DNA of 40,838 nucleotides, taken from an uncultured Senegalimassilia sp. (GTDB taxonomy: Bacteria; Actinomycetota; Coriobacteriia; Coriobacteriales; Eggerthellaceae). Under the pieces are notes generated by a model. The model did no database searches, was not told where the DNA came from, and saw nothing but the letters and a program-made list of their open reading frames with translations. Below, in pieces: positions 36,849 through 40,838 of this stretch. Location of the stretch: contig NZ_CAKUAT010000021.1 in assembly GCF_934636665.1 (NCBI RefSeq), forward strand, positions 1-40,838, read 5' to 3'. Position numbers and translations under genes: made by a program. Position 1 is the stretch's first letter. Every line of letters starts with the position of its first letter.

Positions 36849-37334
36849 TTATGCATTTGCATTATTTTGCATAGGGTCATCGTAAACGCGTAGCTTGATG
36901 CCCGCTTCACGAAGCATGGACATAGCTAACTCATCCGGGTAGGGGTTCGAATAGATGATCTCCTCGATATCGGCGTTGATGAGCATTTTCGCGCACACCA
37001 CGCATGGCTGAGTGGTTATGTAAATCGAAGCGCCCGTGATATTGATTCCGTAACGCGCTGCCTGGATGATCGCATTCTGCTCGGCATGCAAGCCTCGGCA
37101 GATCTCGTGGCGCTGACCGCTTGGCACCTCCAACTGCTGACGCAGGCAGCCCGTTTCCGCACAGTGGGCCAGCCCCGTGGGGACGCCGTTGTAACCAGTG
37201 GCCAAGATTCTGCGATCCTTGACGATGATCGCGCCCACGGCGCGGCGAAGACACGTGGTGCGCGTGGCAACCTCGTTGGCAAGCGTCATGAAATACTCGT
37301 CCCAGCTCGGACGGCGATCAGTGCTCCCGGGCAT
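36849..37334 (-). CDS. dCMP deaminase family protein (ComEB-like)
   Basis: This 161-residue zinc deaminase probably converts dCMP to dUMP, a source of thymidylate precursor. Zinc ligands and catalytic Glu are in GLHAEQNAI (His83, Glu85) and TQPCVVCAKML (Cys111, Cys114). An extra Cys/His-rich stretch (residues 57-79, AHCAETGC and RHEICR) is common in dCMP deaminases with a second metal site. I use the ATG at 37334 after GGGGAGGGG; a frame to 37376 runs into the hairpin region. It lies 79 bases after glyA in the same direction. It occupies the slot often held by upp in related gene strings. Confidence 0.9.
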   Translation of the reverse strand: MPGSTDRRPSWDEYFMTLANEVATRTTCLRRAVGAIIVKDRRILATGYNGVPTGLAHCAETGCLRQQLEVPSGQRHEICRGLHAEQNAIIQAARYGINITGASIYITTQPCVVCAKMLINADIEEIIYSNPYPDELAMSMLREAGIKLRVYDDPMQNNANA

Positions 37335-37358
37335 CGGCCCCTCCCCTTCCATGCACGA

Positions 37359-37389
37359 ACGGCCGAGCAAGGACACCTTGCCCGGCCGT
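37359..37389 (-). other. Intercistronic hairpin between glyA and the dCMP deaminase gene
   Basis: A 14-bp stem with one mismatch (37359-37372 with 37376-37389) and a 3-base loop lies 24 bases past the glyA stop. The minus strand has no T run, so this is more likely an mRNA-stability or processing element than a full terminator. Confidence 0.55.
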
Positions 37390-37413
37390 CGACGTATAAC
37401 CTTTTAATAACTG

Positions 37414-38670
37414 CTAATACTCCAAACCCGGATACAGCGGATGCTTCTCCAGCATGGCATCGATCTTCTTCTTAATATCAGCCAGCTTCGCCTCATCGGC
37501 GGCGTTGAACACGGTTGCGGCGATGCACTGGCCCACCTCGTAGAAGTCTTCCTTGGTGAAGCCGCGGCTAGTGGCGGCGGCGCTGCCCACGCGGATACCG
37601 CTGGCAACGAACGGGCTGCGCTGCTCGTTGGGGATGGTGTTCTTGTTCACCGTCAGGCCGACGCTCTCCAGAAGCTTCTCAGCATCCTTGCCGGTAACAT
37701 CGGCGGGCGTCAGGTCGACCAGGCACAGGTGATTATCCGTTCCACCGGACACCAGACGCAGGCCGCCGTCGGTCATGCCCTGGCCCATTGCGGCGGCATT
37801 CTCCACCACATGGTCGATGTATTCCTTGAAAGACGGCTGCAGCGCCTCGCCGAAGGCAACGGCCTTGCCAGCGATAACATGCATGAGCGGGCCACCCTGG
37901 CTGCCCGGGAACACGGCGGAATTGATCTTCTTGAACAGGTCCTCGTTGTTGGTGAGGACGAAGCCGCCACGCGGGCCGCGAAGGGTCTTATGGCTGGTGG
38001 ACGTGACGATATCGGCATAAGGGACCGGAGAAGGATGAGCGCCCGTAGCAACCAGGCCAGCGATGTGAGCCATATCGATCATGAGGTATGCGCCGACTTC
38101 ATGGGCGATCTGCGCCATACGCTCGAAGTCGATGATGCGCGGATAAGCGGAAGCGCCGCCGACGATCAGCTTAGGCTGATGCTCTTTCGCCAGCTTTTCC
38201 ATCTCGTCATAATCGATGGTCTCAGTCTCCGGATCGACGCCGTAGGAGACGACGTTGTACAGCTTGCCGGAGAAGTTCGCCGGGCTGCCATGGGTCAGAT
38301 GGCCGCCGTTATCCAAGCTCATGCCCATAACCGTATCGCCCGGCTTCACCGTGGCGAAATATGCGGCAAGATTGGCATTTGCACCGGAATGCGGCTGAAC
38401 GTTCGCGAATTTGGCACCGTACAGCTTGCATGCGCGATCACGTGCAAGGTTCTCCACGATGTCGACCTTCTCGCAACCACCGTAATAACGCTTGCCCGGC
38501 AAGCCCTCGGCGTACTTGTTCGTGAGAACGCTACCCATAGCCTCCATCACGGCTTGAGACGTGAAGTTCTCGGATGCGATCAGCTCGACGGACGAACGCT
38601 GACGAGACAGCTCTTGCCCGAGCGCGCTTGCCACTTCCGGATCGGTTTGCTTCACATGATCGATAGCCAT
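37414..38670 (-). CDS. glyA: Serine hydroxymethyltransferase
   Basis: This 418-residue PLP enzyme interconverts serine and glycine while charging tetrahydrofolate with a one-carbon unit. The PLP lysine is Lys228 (TSTSHKTLRGPRGG). LIASENFTSQAV, NKYAEGLPGKRYYGG and DMAHIAGLVATG are all present. I use the ATG at 38670, nine bases after AGGAAGG; a GTG at 38679 would sit directly on that site. No glycine riboswitch is recognised upstream. It belongs to the sua5-rpiB-glyA string that precedes atp in many Gram-positives. Confidence 0.97.
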   Translation of the reverse strand: MAIDHVKQTDPEVASALGQELSRQRSSVELIASENFTSQAVMEAMGSVLTNKYAEGLPGKRYYGGCEKVDIVENLARDRACKLYGAKFANVQPHSGANANLAAYFATVKPGDTVMGMSLDNGGHLTHGSPANFSGKLYNVVSYGVDPETETIDYDEMEKLAKEHQPKLIVGGASAYPRIIDFERMAQIAHEVGAYLMIDMAHIAGLVATGAHPSPVPYADIVTSTSHKTLRGPRGGFVLTNNEDLFKKINSAVFPGSQGGPLMHVIAGKAVAFGEALQPSFKEYIDHVVENAAAMGQGMTDGGLRLVSGGTDNHLCLVDLTPADVTGKDAEKLLESVGLTVNKNTIPNEQRSPFVASGIRVGSAAATSRGFTKEDFYEVGQCIAATVFNAADEAKLADIKKKIDAMLEKHPLYPGLEY

Positions 38671-38785
38671 GAGGGACACCCTTCCTATAGATGATTCTTT
38701 ACAAAACGTACTCTAGCACATACCGCACGGCGCCACAGGGTATGCACATCCTCGCAATCATCCGGTAACGATAGAGCCTTAAACG

Positions 38786-38816
38786 GAAAACGGCCGACGA
38801 ATCGTCGACCGTTTTC
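38786..38816 (-). terminator. Intrinsic terminator after rpiB
   Basis: An 8-bp stem, a C-A mismatch and a further 5 bp (38786-38799 with 38803-38816, AAT loop) end on the minus strand in CCGTTTTCCGTTTAAGG. The rpiB stop lies 27 bases upstream. Confidence 0.75.
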
Positions 38817-38843
38817 AATGCGCGAAACCGTTGATTGCAGCGA

Positions 38844-39281
38844 TTACCCCTCGAGCGCCATGATCTTCTCCACGCGACCCGCATGGCGCCCTCCGCCGAA
38901 CTCGGTGGAAAGGAACGCCTTCAAGATCTCCTTGTTGGCGGACAGGTCGACGAAACGACCGGAAAGGGTGATGACGTTTGCATCGTTGTGCTCGCGGCAC
39001 AAAGCGGCGAAGGCGGGAGAAACGATATTTGCCGCACGAATCCCATCAACCTTGTTTGCAGCGATAGCCATACCGATGCCGGTGCCGCACACCAACACAC
39101 CGCGTTCAGCTTCGCCGTTGACAACATCATGGGCAACGACCTCGGCGAAATCCGGATAATCGACGCGATCATCGCAATCCGGCCCACGGTCGATGACGTT
39201 ATGGCCAAGTTCTTTCAAATATGCAGCCAGCAACTGCTTCTGATCAAAACCTGCATGGTCGCTTGCAATGCTGATATTCAT
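38844..39281 (-). CDS. rpiB: Ribose-5-phosphate isomerase B
   Basis: A 145-residue sugar-phosphate isomerase of the RpiB/LacAB family, acting in the pentose phosphate pathway. Asp8/His9 lie in ASDHAGF, and the catalytic-base Cys65 lies in VLVCGTGIGMAIAANK. C-terminal GGGRHAGRVEKI is typical. The ATG follows GGAAGG at a 9-base spacing. The gene sits between sua5 and glyA, as in Firmicutes. Confidence 0.95.
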   Translation of the reverse strand: MNISIASDHAGFDQKQLLAAYLKELGHNVIDRGPDCDDRVDYPDFAEVVAHDVVNGEAERGVLVCGTGIGMAIAANKVDGIRAANIVSPAFAALCREHNDANVITLSGRFVDLSANKEILKAFLSTEFGGGRHAGRVEKIMALEG

Positions 39282-39374
39282 GTATCTACGCCTTCCACTG
39301 ATAGATGCCTGCAGAGCCGATGGTACACCTGCATACCTATGCGAACCTGCTCAATAACATTACCCACGCAATCC

Positions 39375-39983
39375 TTATGATTGGGATGCCAGGTTCTCAA
39401 AAGCAATTCCACCTTCGCGGACCAACGTCAAGTCACCGCCCGTGCAGTCAACGACAGTAGAAGCAACGCCGCTGTGCGACGATTCAACGGGATCTCGCAA
39501 AGCGCACCCCACCCTTGCCAGCAACTCCTCGTCAAGCGACTCGAATCTAGACACCGCAGCTCTACCGCTGATGTTGGCAGACGTCGTGGCAAGCGGGCTT
39601 CCTGTCCGACGAATCAAAGCAAGCGTCGTAGCATTTGCGGGCATGCGCAACCCAATGGACCCCGACTCCGACGCATAAGATGCCGGCACCGCATCTGAGG
39701 CCTCGACGATAAGAGTAAGAGCGCCCGGCCAAAACCTCCGAGCAAGTTCGCAGGCAGCTGGCGGAAGATTCTTGCCATATCGTTGCAGATCATCAATCGA
39801 CCCAACAAGCCAAGCGATAGGTTTCCCCGAATCCCTTCGCTTAACGTCAAAGAGAATTGCTGGTCCAGATGCCGCATGAACCGCAACCCCCACGCCATAA
39901 ACCGTGTCTGTCGGGAATATACAAGCACGGCCGTCTGCCAAAGCCAATGCAGCGTCCTCCAAGGTATCTGATCCCACAGCCAT
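39375..39983 (-). CDS. L-threonylcarbamoyladenylate synthase (Sua5/YrdC/TsaC)
   Basis: A 202-residue enzyme that makes threonylcarbamoyl-AMP for the t6A modification of tRNAs reading ANN codons. Substrate-binding residues are in FPTDTVYGVG, the KRRDSGKP loop, FWPGALTLI, SIGLRMP, TTSANISG and GVASTVVD. It has the YrdC domain only, so it is the short type without the Sua5 C-terminal domain. The ATG follows GGGGG at 5 bases. It is the most upstream gene of the string; prmC, usually next, is missing. Confidence 0.94.
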   Translation of the reverse strand: MAVGSDTLEDAALALADGRACIFPTDTVYGVGVAVHAASGPAILFDVKRRDSGKPIAWLVGSIDDLQRYGKNLPPAACELARRFWPGALTLIVEASDAVPASYASESGSIGLRMPANATTLALIRRTGSPLATTSANISGRAAVSRFESLDEELLARVGCALRDPVESSHSGVASTVVDCTGGDLTLVREGGIAFENLASQS

Positions 39984-40383
39984 CCAAACCCCCGATCTCT
40001 ACACAGCTTTCAAACATGGATGTAGATTATGCATCATCAAGAAGTGTATCACCGGAAAAGCCGGCCATAGAACCGATCGCAAAACCAACTCCAGCATGGA
40101 CGAGGCAAAACCTAAACGCGACACTAGGCCGACGCGGGATGCCCATCCCTCGCAAACTCCTCAAACCCACTCCGAAACGCGCCATTGTGATCAGATATGC
40201 AACCCCCGAGCGCCCACGCAAAGTCTGCGAGATGCACAAACACAAATAAGCCCAAGCAAATGACAACACGCCCCTTAAACTCAAAGGGATCCGCAGCCAA
40301 ACCACCCGACGATCAAGGAAGCCAATGCCAAACGCACGGGCGCACGCCGCGCAGGACCGGCGCGAAGACGGAGTCAGATAACG

Positions 40384-40419
40384 TGAAAGGACCTGCAAGG
40401 GGCGCCTCCCTGCGGGCCC
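40384..40419 (-). terminator. Second terminator-like hairpin downstream of the rRNA operon
   Basis: A 9-bp stem with one mismatch and one wobble (40389-40397 with 40411-40419), with inner GGGG/CCC pairs, is followed on the minus strand by CCTTTC. Its sequence closely resembles the hairpin at 40718-40752. Confidence 0.6.
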
Positions 40420-40717
40420 TGCGCCGGCGATACGCACGCGCCCAACCGAGAATCCCGAACCCGCCTTCCGGCAAAGCCGGACCAAACGCCGGCCGCAGCA
40501 TCGTCGAACTGCAAGCTGATCCCGCATGGAGAGCCCCCATGCGCCACCGATGGACGATCAGGGGGGCCAGCTCCCCGACGCCGCAGGGCAGATGGATGGC
40601 CGCCCGAGCCGTCAGCAACCGCCTCGAGAGCACGGATCGGCCGACGATATCGCGAAACGAGAATCGCAGCATTTAGGTTGAAGGGGCGCCAAGCAAAAAC
40701 CTGCACCCTAAACGCGG

Positions 40718-40752
40718 AAGGGCCCGCAAGGGGGCATCCCCCGCGGGCCTTT
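40718..40752 (-). terminator. rRNA operon terminator hairpin
   Basis: A 10-bp stem (40718-40727 with 40743-40752) plus an inner GGGGG/CCCCC stem separated by an AA bulge. It lies about 30 bases past the end of the 5S sequence. A further 6-bp hairpin (40756-40761 with 40770-40775) lies between. The T tail is short. Confidence 0.7.
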
Positions 40753-40783
40753 CTCGGCGCTGATAGAAAAGCGCCCTCCGCGA

Positions 40784-40838
40784 GCGCGACGCCCTGCCCT
40801 CCCGCAGCCTGGCGCTGCAGTACTCTCGGCGAAGGCGG
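40784..40838 (-). rRNA. rrf: 5S ribosomal RNA, 3' part (cut by the window edge)
   Basis: Read on the minus strand, the last 55 bases match the 3' half of 5S rRNA. They show the loop E sequence CGCCGAGAGTACTGC, a helix closed by CTGCAGC and GCTGCGG, the GGGAGGGCAGGGCG arm equivalent to GGGAGAGTAGGTCG, and the terminal GTCGCGC. The 5' half lies outside the window. The exact 3' end is approximate. The 16S and 23S genes should lie beyond the right edge. Confidence 0.85.

Larger units (their letters stand above)
39984..40783. other. Intergenic region between sua5 and the rRNA operon
   Basis: About 800 bases without a convincing gene. Open frames of 119-166 codons on the minus strand have no ribosome sites, no family resemblance, and run through the hairpin at 40384-40419. 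The sua5-proximal part is A/C-rich on the plus strand and clearly lower in GC than its surroundings. The distal part holds two terminators and an imperfect hairpin at 40673-40712. Confidence 0.6.

Noticed and set aside
36935..36955. tRNA-like GGTTCGAAT sequence
   Set aside because: It lies inside the dCMP deaminase coding sequence and no cloverleaf can be drawn around it.
38671..38785. Glycine riboswitch before glyA
   Set aside because: No tandem aptamer consensus is visible and the leader is too short for the usual form.
40027..40527. 166-codon minus-strand frame upstream of sua5
   Set aside because: It has no ribosome site, no family resemblance and runs through a terminator-like hairpin.
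40313..40672. 119-codon minus-strand frame near the rRNA operon
   Set aside because: The hairpin at 40384-40419 lies inside it and the translation is Arg/Ala-rich without motifs.

Overview
The window looks like chromosomal DNA of a high-GC, anaerobic or facultative Gram-positive bacterium. The best fit is the Coriobacteriia (Eggerthellaceae-like). This is inferred from base composition, a pentahaem nitrite reductase lipoprotein of NrfA type, a System I cytochrome c maturation set with the Cys-type CcmE, paired YhgE/Pip proteins, and a sua5-rpiB-glyA-atp gene order typical of Gram-positive lineages. No insertion sequence, prophage, CRISPR array or tRNA was seen. Most genes lie on the minus strand.

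Region 1 (1-11218) is a respiratory block. After galU at the left edge come, in minus-strand transcription order, nrfA, a multihaem NrfH/NapC-like membrane cytochrome, then ccmE-ccmF-ccmA-ccmB-ccmC-ccmD. The first two genes probably form a periplasmic-side ammonifying nitrite reductase. The ccm genes supply the machinery that attaches its haems. Divergent from nrfA, on the plus strand, is a translationally coupled two-component system. Its kinase carries an N-terminal GAF domain that resembles the nitrate-sensing NreA protein, so it is the obvious candidate regulator of the nrf-ccm block.

Region 2 (11270-25816) is housekeeping and accessory: a LysR regulator, a DegV fatty-acid-binding protein, an M18 aminopeptidase, a fluoride channel, a UspA protein with a structured leader, two overlapping YhgE/Pip membrane proteins, a PEBP/YbhB protein, asparagine synthetase B, and truA. 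A 53-codon gene overlaps the truA stop and is easily missed.

Region 3 (26020-36660) holds dnaE and a complete F-type ATP synthase operon (atpI-like, atpB, E, F, H, A, G, D, C). AtpF begins with a signal-peptide-like leader and AtpC lacks the usual C-terminal helical domain.

Region 4 (36849-40838) continues the ancestral gene string upstream of atp: dCMP deaminase, glyA, rpiB, sua5. Beyond sua5 the expected prmC/prfA are absent. Instead there are about 800 bases without a convincing gene, two similar terminators, and, at the right edge, the 3' part of a minus-strand 5S rRNA. The window therefore ends inside an rRNA operon that reads towards sua5.
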